This document shows, in pieces, positions 8,200-16,116 of a stretch of DNA of 29,271 nt (positions are counted from its first letter, which is position 1; the number at the start of each line of letters is the position of its first letter). Source of the DNA: RGIG9379 sp031553005 (GTDB taxonomy: Bacteria; Bacteroidota; Bacteroidia; Bacteroidales; Paludibacteraceae); contig JAVBMA010000016.1 in assembly GCA_031553005.1 (NCBI GenBank), positions 1 to 29,271 of the forward strand. Reading direction: 5' to 3'. The notes below the pieces were generated by a model that saw only the letters and a program-made list of their open reading frames with translations, was not told the DNA's origin and did no database searches. The translations under genes and the position numbers were made by a program.

Positions 8200-9144
8200 A
8201 TGAAAAAGGCAATATTCATAATCCTGTATCCGCTTTTAGCGGTAATCATCTATGGTTGCGAGGAATTTATAGAGAAAGATTTGGCTGAAAAAAATATTAC
8301 TATTCTTGCCCCTGCAAATAATCTTGTTACTCCTTATACCACCACTACATTTTGGTGGGAAGAGTTGGACGGAGCTTTGGACTACAATGTACAGGTAGTC
8401 AGTCCGGATTTTGATATGGTCGAAAAATTGTGGGCTGATACGATTGTCGAAGGAAACAAGTTTGAATTACCCTTAGTGCCCGGTAGTTTCCAATGGCGTA
8501 TCAAAGGGCGGAACGGAAGTAGCGAAACCAAATTTATCACAGCATCGTTTGTCATTGACAGTACGCTGAATATTACAAGTGAAACCGTCGTATTGCTTTC
8601 TCCTGCCGATAATGCAGCGAAAAACAACCTTTCCCAGATTTTCAAATGGAGTAAATTATACAATGCGGATGAATACCGGTTTAAAATTACCAATAGTGAT
8701 AATATCCCTTTGAAAGATGAAGTAATACGTAGTGGTACGGAAAGCTCTTTCGAGTTTACGGCTGACGGAAGTTATATTTGGAGTGTAAGAGGGCAAAACG
8801 ATATTTCAAACACGCTCTATTCTTCCTATACCATAATTATTGATACGAAAAGTCCGGGCATACCGGCATTGAAGAGACCTCTTAATGGAGAAGTCGTGGT
8901 GACCGACACCGTTCGTTTTGAATGGACACGGGTGGAAGACAATGGTTCACCGCTTTTTGACAGCTTGTGTGTATTTAGTGATGCCGAGTTGAAGGAAAGC
9001 GTCATATCCCTAAAGACAGACAAACTGTTTTACGAAGAGGATTCATTGGAACCCGGAGTTTATCATTGGTATGTAAGAACTTGCGATGCTGCCGGAAATG
9101 TCGGTGAAAAATCATCAACGTTCATATTTACCAAAACGAAGTAG
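8200..9144 (+). CDS. Lipoprotein with three Fn3-like domains in the T2SS-like operon
   Basis: 314 residues, starting one base after the previous stop. A lipobox is clear: the hydrophobic signal ends I-I-Y-G-C with Cys20 as the lipidated residue, followed by acidic residues (EEFIEKD). The mature part holds three similar beta-sandwich units of about 90-100 residues, beginning near A-P-A-N-N, S-P-A-D-N and R-P-L-N-G, each with a central Trp (W-W-E, F-K-W-S, F-E-W-T) and a final S-F-Q-W, Y-I-W-S or Y-H-W-Y strand as in fibronectin type III domains. Role unknown. Position inside the operon suggests a part of the machine such as a secretin pilotin or scaffold, or a surface-bound adaptor or substrate. 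I do not recognise a specific family. Confidence 0.75.
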   Translation: MKKAIFIILYPLLAVIIYGCEEFIEKDLAEKNITILAPANNLVTPYTTTTFWWEELDGALDYNVQVVSPDFDMVEKLWADTIVEGNKFELPLVPGSFQWRIKGRNGSSETKFITASFVIDSTLNITSETVVLLSPADNAAKNNLSQIFKWSKLYNADEYRFKITNSDNIPLKDEVIRSGTESSFEFTADGSYIWSVRGQNDISNTLYSSYTIIIDTKSPGIPALKRPLNGEVVVTDTVRFEWTRVEDNGSPLFDSLCVFSDAELKESVISLKTDKLFYEEDSLEPGVYHWYVRTCDAAGNVGEKSSTFIFTKTK

Positions 9145-9255
9145 TTACAAGTTATTAGCAACTAATCACTAATCACTAACCACTACTTAATTATTTTCGA
9201 AATAACGAATACTAATTTTGACTGAACACTTATTTACAATTACTTAATAGGATTT

Positions 9256-9729
9256 GTGAAAAATAAAAAGCTCATATACATATTGTTTCCTCTCACGTTG
9301 TTTATATGGGGGATGATTATTTATAAGATTTTCTTCCATACGAGTACACCGGAAGAGAGTCTTGCTTTTGTGCAAAACACAACAATAAAAAAGAATGCCT
9401 CCGCACTTCCAGATACATTTGAATTGCGTTTGAATTATGCCGACCCTTTTCTTAAAAACGAAAAAAGAGTAATTCCGGTCAATACTCAAACTACAAAAAA
9501 GAAGGTAGAAGCCAAACCACAAAAAAATACGGAAGTCGTAAATTTTCCTGCCATAAAATACGGCGGATTGATAAAAAAAGAGGGACACGAGTTGGCGATT
9601 GTGTCAATAAACGGTTTTTCCAACTTTATAAAAGCAGGAGAAACTGTATGCGATATAAAACTGATTCAGGTTTGTAACGACTCTATTATTGTATGTTTCC
9701 AAAACCAAAAAAGAACGATAAAAAAATAA
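9256..9729 (+). CDS. PilP/GspC-like periplasmic linker protein
   Basis: 157 residues with a GTG start (9256) preceding a basic and then hydrophobic N-terminal anchor (about residues 6-25). A Lys-rich linker with K-K-K and K-P-Q-K (about 75-95) leads to a C-terminal beta domain that begins near Y-G-G-L and includes K-A-G-E-T-V and a terminal I-I-V-C-F-Q strand. This pattern, an anchored protein with a flexible linker and a small C-terminal beta domain, is that of PilP and the homology region of GspC, which contact the secretin N-domains. No PDZ domain, unlike most GspC. The 111-base gap before it is the first real gap in the operon; its A/C-rich part contains short direct repeats (aatcact). 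Family call is by architecture. Confidence 0.6.
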   Translation: MKNKKLIYILFPLTLFIWGMIIYKIFFHTSTPEESLAFVQNTTIKKNASALPDTFELRLNYADPFLKNEKRVIPVNTQTTKKKVEAKPQKNTEVVNFPAIKYGGLIKKEGHELAIVSINGFSNFIKAGETVCDIKLIQVCNDSIIVCFQNQKRTIKK

Positions 9730-9763
9730 TATGATTATCCGCAACATTACCACTAATTTAGAA

Positions 9764-10025
9764 GATTCCTCACACCACTTTGTTACGTTCGGAATGACTG
9801 ATGTTTTCGGCGTAGGGCAGGAAGGAGCTGTCTCAAAAGCCAATATTCTTCACCACAAAGTACACAAAGAAAATTCACAAAGGTCACAAAATCTTGATAA
9901 TCATCCAATATTCTTTGTGTCCCATAGTGTAAAACTTTGTGCCCTTTGTGGTTAAAGGACTTTTGGGACAGCCTCTCTATATCCTAACAAATTGCACTGC
10001 CATTCCGACCGGAAGGAGGAATCTC
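9764..10025. repeat. Nested inverted-repeat element
   Basis: An outer pair of imperfect inverted arms (9764-9798, core gattcctcac...cggaatgac; 10001-10025, core cattccg...ggaatctc) surrounds an inner pair (9849-9890, caccacaaag and cacaaaggtcac; 9911-9953, ctttgtgtccc and gccctttgtggtt). The block sits in the 349-base gap between the PilP-like and YwqK-like genes. A short open frame (9731-9955) within it is repeat-derived. The outer arm recurs at 29166. It resembles a non-autonomous or REP-like element; no transposase is present. Confidence 0.5.
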
Positions 10026-10078
10026 TCAAAAAACAATCTTTGGTGTAATAATTGCAGATAATCAAAAAAAATAATCCA

Positions 10079-10861
10079 ATGAGACCATACATAAAATACT
10101 TTCTGTTTTTATTACTGCTACTATCAAATATATCAGTAATAAACGCTAAAAATTATAAAAAAGAGTTTGATGAGTTGAAACAATACCACAAGTTACAACT
10201 TGCCGATTCTCTTTATGATTATCGGTTTACCGTGCTGGCTGTTTCGGAAGAAAAGCCGGAGTTAGAAAAAACATATACTTGGTATATGAAAAATTCCATT
10301 CTGGTTACACAAGGAAATTACAGCGGAAAGTTACTGCACGGTACTTATACAAAATACTACTGTAAAACTAACCAGTTGGCAGAAAAAGGAGATTATAAAT
10401 ACGGATTGAAAGAAGGCATTTGGTCGGAGTGGAACAGTAACGGGACATTCTTGTCGAATGTAACATACAAGAAAGGGCTTAAAAAAGGGAAAGCTATATT
10501 TTACGATTCATCGGGCAACATAATTGAAAAATGCAGTTTTAAAGATGATAAAAAGCACGGAAAAAGTTATTCATACGTTAATGGAGTGGAACAAAAAACT
10601 GTAAAATATAAAAACGGAATTGTTAAAGAGAAAAAGACGCTTTTCGGCTTTTTAAAGAAAAAACCAAAAGATACCGGGGCTGTTCAACCAAAAGAAGAAA
10701 CGAAAGAGAAGAAAGCAAAACAACCCAAAGAGGTGAAACCCAAAGAAACGAATACAAAGGAAAAAGAAACAAAAGAAAAAAGTTCTTTTCTGAAAAATAT
10801 CTTTAAAAAGAAACCAAAAGAAGAGAAAGCCCAAGAGGAAATCGCTCAGGGGAAAAAATAG
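10079..10861 (+). CDS. Secreted MORN/YwqK-like repeat protein with Lys/Glu-rich tail
   Basis: The ATG at 10079 is chosen because a signal peptide (MRPYIKYFLFLLLLLSNI..., cleavage near N-A-K) starts there; an upstream TTG is less likely. The product is about 260 residues. After the signal there are roughly four 20-25-residue repeats of the MORN/YwqK type, with G-T-Y-T, G-I-W-S-E-W and G-K-A-I-F-Y-D motifs and intervening G-x-x-K-G turns. The last 60 or so residues are almost pure Lys, Glu and Pro and look disordered. YwqK-like repeats are common in Bacteroidota exported proteins, function mostly unknown. It lies inside the secretion operon, so a periplasmic or structural role there is possible. 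No enzyme motif is seen. Confidence 0.7.
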   Translation: MRPYIKYFLFLLLLLSNISVINAKNYKKEFDELKQYHKLQLADSLYDYRFTVLAVSEEKPELEKTYTWYMKNSILVTQGNYSGKLLHGTYTKYYCKTNQLAEKGDYKYGLKEGIWSEWNSNGTFLSNVTYKKGLKKGKAIFYDSSGNIIEKCSFKDDKKHGKSYSYVNGVEQKTVKYKNGIVKEKKTLFGFLKKKPKDTGAVQPKEETKEKKAKQPKEVKPKETNTKEKETKEKSSFLKNIFKKKPKEEKAQEEIAQGKK

Positions 10862-10886
10862 GTCAATTTATTGAAACAATGAGGCA

Positions 10887-12176
10887 ATGATGCGGATAAA
10901 AAAACTATTCAACAAAAAGCTGGAAGGTTACGCTCTGTTTTTTGCCATATTTATTTTTGTATTGATTATTATTTTAAGCAGTACGTTGATTCTTTCTGCC
11001 TATTATAATAACCATTTTTTTAATCGTATCGTCTTTATTGACAGATTAAGTACGAATGCATCTTCGGCTATCAATATACTTCTCGTCCATCCCGAAACGG
11101 TCGGTTATTCGGAATCCAAATACTTGTCTTTGTATGGCGAATACGGCGATTCCGTAAAATTGGAAAAGGAACAATGGGGTGTATTCGACCTCTTTACCGT
11201 AACCGCATTTAACAAAGAGTTGCAGGTAAAACGCTCTGTGATGGCCGGCGACTACAAATATGACCCCGAAAACATTGCGCTGTTCGTTCCCGACCAGGGA
11301 AAACCCTTATCGGTTACCGGAAATGTAAATATTAAGGGAAATTGCCTGTTGCCAGAATCGGGTTTAAAACAAGCACATATCGAAGGCAAAACCTTCACAG
11401 GTAACCGGATAGCAGGTGAAATAAAAAAGAGCAACCGTTCTCTGCCCGAACTAAATGAACGTATTGCCCGGTTGGAAGTGCGCTATTTCCTTGACAAATA
11501 CCTCAACGAATCACACAAGGTTATTCTTTTTGAAAAATTGCAGAAGGACACGTTGGTAGCCTCTTTTTTGGACTCTATCGTTGTGCTGTATTCACCTCAA
11601 ACAATTCATCTGAACAGGCTTTTTCTCCGGGGAAAAATTATTGTTTTGTCCGAACAGAAAATTCAAATAAGCAATTACACGGATTTAAGCGACATTATAT
11701 GCGTGGCTCCTTTTATTTCGGTAGAGAAAAATTTTACCGGGAAGTTACAACTCTTTGCAGGCGACTCCATACACATCGGTGATAACTGCCGGTTAAAATA
11801 TCCTTCCGTAGTGGGAATTACCGTACCAAGTTTGGGAACTCAGCCCATGAAAATTTCCATCGGAGAGAAAACCATATTGAACGGATTGACATTTCTCTAT
11901 CTTAAAACATCAGGTTCGAACAAGCAACCGCTTTTACAGTTGGAAAAAGAATCCATAGTAAAAGGACAGGTATATAGTAACGGATATACCGAAATCAAAG
12001 GAAACATTTACGGCGCGTTATACACCAGTCGTTTTTTTCTTTCAACCCCTTCTGCTATCTACGAAAATACGCTGATGGATGCGGATATTGATATGTTCAA
12101 ACTATCCCGGTATTATGTCGGAGCAGATTTAATTAACGAAAAAACGGTAGGGAACCTTATCAAATGGGTATATTAA
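10887..12176 (+). CDS. Large minor pseudopilin-like protein (GspK/PilX-like)
   Basis: 429 residues. A short basic N-terminus (MMRIKKLFNKK) is followed by L-E-G | Y-A-L-F-F-A-I-F and a long hydrophobic helix, which matches a class III prepilin signal with Gly at -1 but no Glu at +5. Loss of E5 and large size are hallmarks of GspK and PilX, the tip minor pseudopilins. The remaining 380 residues are beta-rich and are not recognised; they include several repetitive short strands (e.g. I-K-G-N-I-Y-G) that could form a beta-helix. Two ATGs (10887, 10890) are possible; the first is used. Its 3' end overlaps the next pseudopilin gene by 13 bases, pointing to joint translation. Confidence is moderate because only the N-terminus is diagnostic. 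Confidence 0.55.
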   Translation: MMRIKKLFNKKLEGYALFFAIFIFVLIIILSSTLILSAYYNNHFFNRIVFIDRLSTNASSAINILLVHPETVGYSESKYLSLYGEYGDSVKLEKEQWGVFDLFTVTAFNKELQVKRSVMAGDYKYDPENIALFVPDQGKPLSVTGNVNIKGNCLLPESGLKQAHIEGKTFTGNRIAGEIKKSNRSLPELNERIARLEVRYFLDKYLNESHKVILFEKLQKDTLVASFLDSIVVLYSPQTIHLNRLFLRGKIIVLSEQKIQISNYTDLSDIICVAPFISVEKNFTGKLQLFAGDSIHIGDNCRLKYPSVVGITVPSLGTQPMKISIGEKTILNGLTFLYLKTSGSNKQPLLQLEKESIVKGQVYSNGYTEIKGNIYGALYTSRFFLSTPSAIYENTLMDADIDMFKLSRYYVGADLINEKTVGNLIKWVY

Positions 12177-12544
12177 AAAAAACAGCACGAAAAATTGAAG
12201 ATGCAAAAGCACGGGCGGCAGCGTTTACCCTTGCCGAAGCGATTATTGCCGTTGTCATTATTATGGTCTGTTTCGGGCTTTCGACGATGATATACATCAA
12301 TATTATCCGGGCGGATAATCGCTCCGAACGTTCAAAAGCATTTATGGTAACAAAGCAAAGCGCTATTCAAACAAATACGGAAAAGCGTTATTTCGATGAA
12401 GAGATAATGTCCGATAGTTTACGCCTGAAAAAGAGAATCGAAGTATATCAAAACGACCCGGTGCTAAAAATACTAACCATTGAAACATTCAACGAAAAGG
12501 GTAAAAAATTATCGTCGCACAAGCAAATAATTCTATCCAAATGA
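12164..12544 (+). CDS. Minor pseudopilin (GspI/H-like)
   Basis: 126 residues. A 20-residue basic leader ends in A-A-A with cleavage before F21-T-L-A-E, placing the required Glu25 at +5 of the mature protein, followed by a hydrophobic helix (A-I-I-A-V-V-I-I-M-V). The short globular remainder is typical of GspI or GspH. It overlaps the GspK-like gene by 13 bases and its own end overlaps the next start (ATGA). It would be processed by the prepilin peptidase and form part of the pseudopilus tip with the neighbouring pseudopilins. Which minor subunit it is cannot be told from sequence alone. Confidence 0.8.
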   Translation: MGILKKTARKIEDAKARAAAFTLAEAIIAVVIIMVCFGLSTMIYINIIRADNRSERSKAFMVTKQSAIQTNTEKRYFDEEIMSDSLRLKKRIEVYQNDPVLKILTIETFNEKGKKLSSHKQIILSK

Positions 12545-13026
12545 AAAGATTACCCGCATTTACACTCACCGATGTCATTGTTACGATGATAATAAGTATG
12601 CTGGTAATGGGCATCGCATTCAGCGTATTCCGTTTTGCATACGACCAAATAAACCGTTACCAAAAGGCAAATGACGATTACAAAGAACTGTTTCAATTAT
12701 ACAATGTAATGCAGGAAGATTTTCAATGCTCCTCCGAATGCAATTACCATCGGAATGAATTGCAAATGCTTATGCAGGAAGGGTATAAAGAATATTTTTA
12801 TACATTGTCCAATGATATGGTTATCCGGAAAACAGACATAAGCAGCGATACATTCCGCATAAACACAGAAAATATCGTTGTCAAATTCGACAATGAAGAA
12901 CAAATTTCGGGTATGATTGATGAAATAGATTTTGACGTAAGTCTAAAAGGAATTACATTGCCGTACAAATTTGTAAAGGAATATTCGGCAGAAATCCGAA
13001 TAGAACTGGATGAAAATAATAAATAA
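12541..13026 (+). CDS. Minor pseudopilin (GspJ-like) with Asp at +5
   Basis: 161 residues. The leader is only six residues (MKRLPA) and cleavage would give F-T-L-T-D, with Asp11 in place of the usual Glu at +5, followed by a hydrophobic helix rich in Ile, Met and Val. The globular part (about 125 residues) is unassigned. Position after the GspI/H-like gene and length suit GspJ. The E-to-D change is a conservative but unusual substitution at a residue that normally matters for subunit packing. Its ATG overlaps the upstream stop in ATGA. Confidence 0.75.
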   Translation: MKRLPAFTLTDVIVTMIISMLVMGIAFSVFRFAYDQINRYQKANDDYKELFQLYNVMQEDFQCSSECNYHRNELQMLMQEGYKEYFYTLSNDMVIRKTDISSDTFRINTENIVVKFDNEEQISGMIDEIDFDVSLKGITLPYKFVKEYSAEIRIELDENNK

Positions 13027-13034
13027 AAAAGCAG

Positions 13035-14183
13035 ATGCCGGGCATAGAGATAAAACAGATTAAAAAAAAGCAACAAAAAGAGGAAAAAACTTCTTGGGCA
13101 GACAGCTTGATGACATTGCTTAACAAAGATATTTCATTTGGAAGTAAAAAGTTGAACGACAAGAAGAAATCAAACTTCTACAATGACCTTCATATTCTGT
13201 TATCATCGGGCATAGACTTGCGTTCGACTTTGGAACTGATGTGCGAGGAAGTAACAAAAAAAGAAGAAAAAGAGATATACGAAAACATTAAAAATAAGGT
13301 GTTAAGCGGTTCGGGCTTGTCCGAAGCATTAGAACAAACCGGAAAATTTTCGGCATATGAATTTTACAGCATCAGAATAGGAGAAGAAACCGGATGCCTG
13401 ATTGACGTATTGAAAGATATCGGAATCTATTTCACCAAAAAAATAGAACAGAAACGGAAAATGACAAGCGCATTTGCCTATCCGGTTTTCGTTTTGTCGG
13501 CTGCCGTTTTAGCTGTTATGTTTATGTTGACATTTGTGGTTCCGATGTTTGAAGATATTTTTGCCCGGTTCGGCAATGATTTGCCATACCTCACGAAAAT
13601 GGTTATCAATATTTCAAATTTTATTTCCGGTAATATGGTATTGCTTGTCCTGATATTACTATTAATAGCATTTGGAATCTACTATTTAAGGAAAAACGAA
13701 AAATTCAGGCAGATGCAATCCTTGTGGCTGTTGCATATTCCATTTTTCGGCGAATTGAGCAGAAAAATGTACCTCGCCCGTTTTTGCTTGGCAATGGCTT
13801 TGCTGACAGGGGCACACACACCTCTGCTGCATGCCCTTGGTTTAGTAAAAAAAATGATTACTTTTTATCCGTTGCAAAAATCCATTGATACAATAGAACA
13901 CGATATTATGCACGGAAAAACCCTGCACGAAAGTATGTCGAAATTTTCGATTTACGACAGGAGAATGCTCTCGTTAGTCAAAGTGGGCGAAGAGGTAAAT
14001 CAGTTGGATACCGTTTTCAACAGGCTTAAAACACAATATATGGATGATGTTGATTACAGGACAGGAATGATGGGCAGTATCCTTGAACCTTTGATGATTA
14101 TATTGATAGGACTATTTGTCGGCGTGATATTGATTGCGATGTATTTGCCGATATTTAAGTTGAGTACGAGTATTGGGTTTTAA
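13035..14183 (+). CDS. gspF: GspF/PilC-type inner-membrane platform protein
   Basis: 382 residues, nine bases after the previous gene. A charged N-terminal 45 residues (many Lys and Glu) precede the first cytoplasmic T2SSF domain, containing F-Y-N-D-L, L-L-S-S-G-I-D-L and R-I-G-E-E-T-G-C-L (the family signature G-E-E-T/x-G). Then come a pair of membrane segments (about 145-170 and 195-216), a second similar cytoplasmic domain with V-G-E-E-V-N-Q-L, and the C-terminal helix (about 350-375). It is the polytopic platform to which GspE docks. It is the last gene of the operon. Confidence 0.92.
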   Translation: MPGIEIKQIKKKQQKEEKTSWADSLMTLLNKDISFGSKKLNDKKKSNFYNDLHILLSSGIDLRSTLELMCEEVTKKEEKEIYENIKNKVLSGSGLSEALEQTGKFSAYEFYSIRIGEETGCLIDVLKDIGIYFTKKIEQKRKMTSAFAYPVFVLSAAVLAVMFMLTFVVPMFEDIFARFGNDLPYLTKMVINISNFISGNMVLLVLILLLIAFGIYYLRKNEKFRQMQSLWLLHIPFFGELSRKMYLARFCLAMALLTGAHTPLLHALGLVKKMITFYPLQKSIDTIEHDIMHGKTLHESMSKFSIYDRRMLSLVKVGEEVNQLDTVFNRLKTQYMDDVDYRTGMMGSILEPLMIILIGLFVGVILIAMYLPIFKLSTSIGF

Positions 14184-14235
14184 ATTTAGTCCATGATAAC
14201 AGATAAATAGATATTCAGATGAACCGATTATCAGA

Positions 14236-14453
14236 TTAAATGAGATATGTGTTTATTTGTGCTTTTGTGTCATCCGTATTGAAAAGTTTTGCGTACTTAG
14301 CTGCTTTATTGTAAAGGTTTCAATCTTGAAATTTGTCTGATTGGTTTTCATACTTTTCTAAGCGGAATAGATAATCTTCTTGGAGTTGCTTGATAAGTTT
14401 TTTCCACTAAGTTTTTTTCCTATATTAAGCTGTTCTTCAAATGTTCTTCTCAT
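14236..14453 (-). pseudogene. Degraded small ORF, unknown
   Basis: Read on the minus strand from an ATG at 14453, a plausible start (M-R-R-T-F-E-E-Q-L) shifts frame near codon 19 and then reads on through an amphipathic stretch (L-I-K-Q-L-Q-E-D-Y-L-F-R-L-E-K-Y), an internal TGA, and a further coding-like run (N-K-A-A-K-Y-A-K-L-F-N) to a TAA at 14236. One frameshift and one stop restore about 70 codons. Residue make-up looks protein-like, but I do not recognise it and the case is weak. It lies in the 358-base gap after gspF. Confidence 0.3.
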
Positions 14454-14462
14454 AAAAAAATA

Positions 14463-14496
14463 AACCCTAAAAGTTTTTTGTCTGACTTTTAGGGTT
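14463..14496 (-). terminator. Terminator hairpin between convergent genes
   Basis: Arms AACCCTAAAAGT (14463-14474) and ACTTTTAGGGTT (14485-14496) pair perfectly over 12 bases. On the minus strand a T-rich run follows (TATTTTTTTATG), suiting termination of the gene at 14542-16092. The plus side has a weaker T-rich run, so gspF could also end here. Confidence 0.6.
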
Positions 14497-14541
14497 CACT
14501 TTATTTTAGGACAACCTCTTTATCCTTCTGAAATAAAAAAA

Positions 14542-16092
14542 TTATTTGTGAGGTTGCATAAACTTAACATCTTCTACAGAGCCATCGTTATAAATAATTT
14601 TTTTGACATAGATTTTATCTGTGATTGCATAGGTATTTTCTGATTTTACAGTTTTATCGATGGAATCATAGTTTCCGGAAATCTCCGTCGCAGGACTTGC
14701 GGACTGTACCTCAAGCGGAATTATTTGATAAGTAACACTATAGGCTTCATTCGTATTTCCATAGATATCTGTGACCGCACCTGCATCCATATATAAAGTA
14801 ACTGATGAAGTGTCTGTACTGGAAAATATAACTTCAAAAACAAGTTCGTTGTTTTCTACATAAGGCATTTCGCCAAAACCTGCAATTCTGCTATTAGCTC
14901 CAAAAGAAACACCTAAAACCCCATCTTCTACGGATTCGAGTTCATTGTTAAATATAAAACGAAATGCCCTGGTTGTTTCTATACCGGATGCAACATATAG
15001 GGGGGCTTCCGGATTTGGATTCATTTCTGATAAAATGAGAGTATCCAATTGGAGTATTTGTATATTATATGAAAATTTTATTCCACCATAGTAGTTCCCG
15101 GACAAATCGGAGATGGCATTTTCTGATATATCAATAGTAAGGAATGTACTTGCAGTTGAGTCTGCAGTAAAACTGAATTTTAGTGTATCACCGGATGCAT
15201 AGGCGGCACGCATGGTAAATCCTCGACTGATAATGATTCCCTGAAGGTTAGGAATAATAATTTCCTCGTTGAATATTACATCAACGTCTATAAGCTGTTC
15301 CAAAGAATCTAATACGATTGTAGAACGGGGTTGAGGGTTATAGCTGATTATCTGAGGAGCAGTATTGTCAATTGTGGTAAAAGAGAAGGAGGAATCCTGT
15401 TTTGTAACATTTGAATGCGCTCCTTCTATCGCGCCGGCGCCTACGGTCACAGTGTAAAGGGTATTTTCGGAAAGCGGACTTGCCGGGGTCAGACTAACAA
15501 TCGCTCCATTTGTACTTGCACTAAGAACCGGAGTATTATTGATTTTGATTTTGGAAGCATCAATTACAGATACATTTTCACCATATGTGATAGAGATAGC
15601 AGAGTTAGTTGCAACTCCGGTAGCTCCGTTTGTCGGTGATGTATTTATTATTTGAGGCGGATTTACAGCAATTCCATTTAAGATAATGGAAGTATCTATT
15701 ATGGGAATGAGTCCGAGGAGACGGGCTTCAATTTTCAATTTTGAAGTATGTGTGCCTGCGGAATCAGGGTGGTAAGATACGTTTATTTTATGGCCGCCTC
15801 CCAATAATTCAGTAAGTATTTGAACCAAATTGATCGGACCATTGGCTACGGAAAATTGAGTGGAATCTCCACCCATAATGCTAACGTTAAAATAACTTAG
15901 ACTTGATCCTAAAAGGACCTGAGATCCTGTTACGGTAACATTCATTTCAACTGTATCGTTTACATTTGCTGTAAAATTTAGCACATTAGTAGATTTACCA
16001 AAAGTCGGGTTTGATACTTGTGCTTTTAAGCTGATTGTGGATGTTATCAACATACCAATCAGCAACATTGATAATTTTGTAAAATGTTTCAT
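14542..16092 (-). CDS. Secreted protein with Big_5-type Ig-like domains
   Basis: The ATG at 16092 is preferred to one at 16116: from it a signal peptide of about 25 residues (MKHFTKLSMLLIGMLITS..., cleavage after L-K-A-Q) is obvious, giving 516 residues. An N-terminal beta domain of about 115 residues is followed by at least two SbsA/Big_5 Ig-like domains, with the telltale P-P-Q-I-I-N-T-S-P, G-A-T-G-V and L-Y-T-V-T-V-G-A-G-A-I motifs, and a third related domain with D-I-Y-G-N-T-N. The C-terminal 60 residues are not a typical type IX sorting domain. It is likely exported or surface exposed. Flanking the secretion operon, it is a candidate substrate. Function of the domains here is unknown. 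Confidence 0.8.
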   Translation of the reverse strand: MKHFTKLSMLLIGMLITSTISLKAQVSNPTFGKSTNVLNFTANVNDTVEMNVTVTGSQVLLGSSLSYFNVSIMGGDSTQFSVANGPINLVQILTELLGGGHKINVSYHPDSAGTHTSKLKIEARLLGLIPIIDTSIILNGIAVNPPQIINTSPTNGATGVATNSAISITYGENVSVIDASKIKINNTPVLSASTNGAIVSLTPASPLSENTLYTVTVGAGAIEGAHSNVTKQDSSFSFTTIDNTAPQIISYNPQPRSTIVLDSLEQLIDVDVIFNEEIIIPNLQGIIISRGFTMRAAYASGDTLKFSFTADSTASTFLTIDISENAISDLSGNYYGGIKFSYNIQILQLDTLILSEMNPNPEAPLYVASGIETTRAFRFIFNNELESVEDGVLGVSFGANSRIAGFGEMPYVENNELVFEVIFSSTDTSSVTLYMDAGAVTDIYGNTNEAYSVTYQIIPLEVQSASPATEISGNYDSIDKTVKSENTYAITDKIYVKKIIYNDGSVEDVKFMQPHK

Positions 16093-16116
16093 GATTAAAA
16101 TAATTAAGTTTAACAA

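Noticed and set aside
9731..9955. 74-codon open frame after the PilP-like gene
   Set aside because: It consists of the inverted-repeat element (cattccg and caccacaaag arms) and its residues show no protein-like pattern, so it is treated as repeat DNA.
10052..10078. TTG start for the YwqK-like protein
   Set aside because: The ATG at 10079 gives a clean signal peptide; the extra nine residues are basic and unneeded.
2137..14183. Twitching type IV pilus
   Set aside because: No PilT-type ATPase, PilY1-like adhesin or full-size PilA was seen in the window; a secretion pseudopilus is favoured, although pilT may lie elsewhere in the genome.
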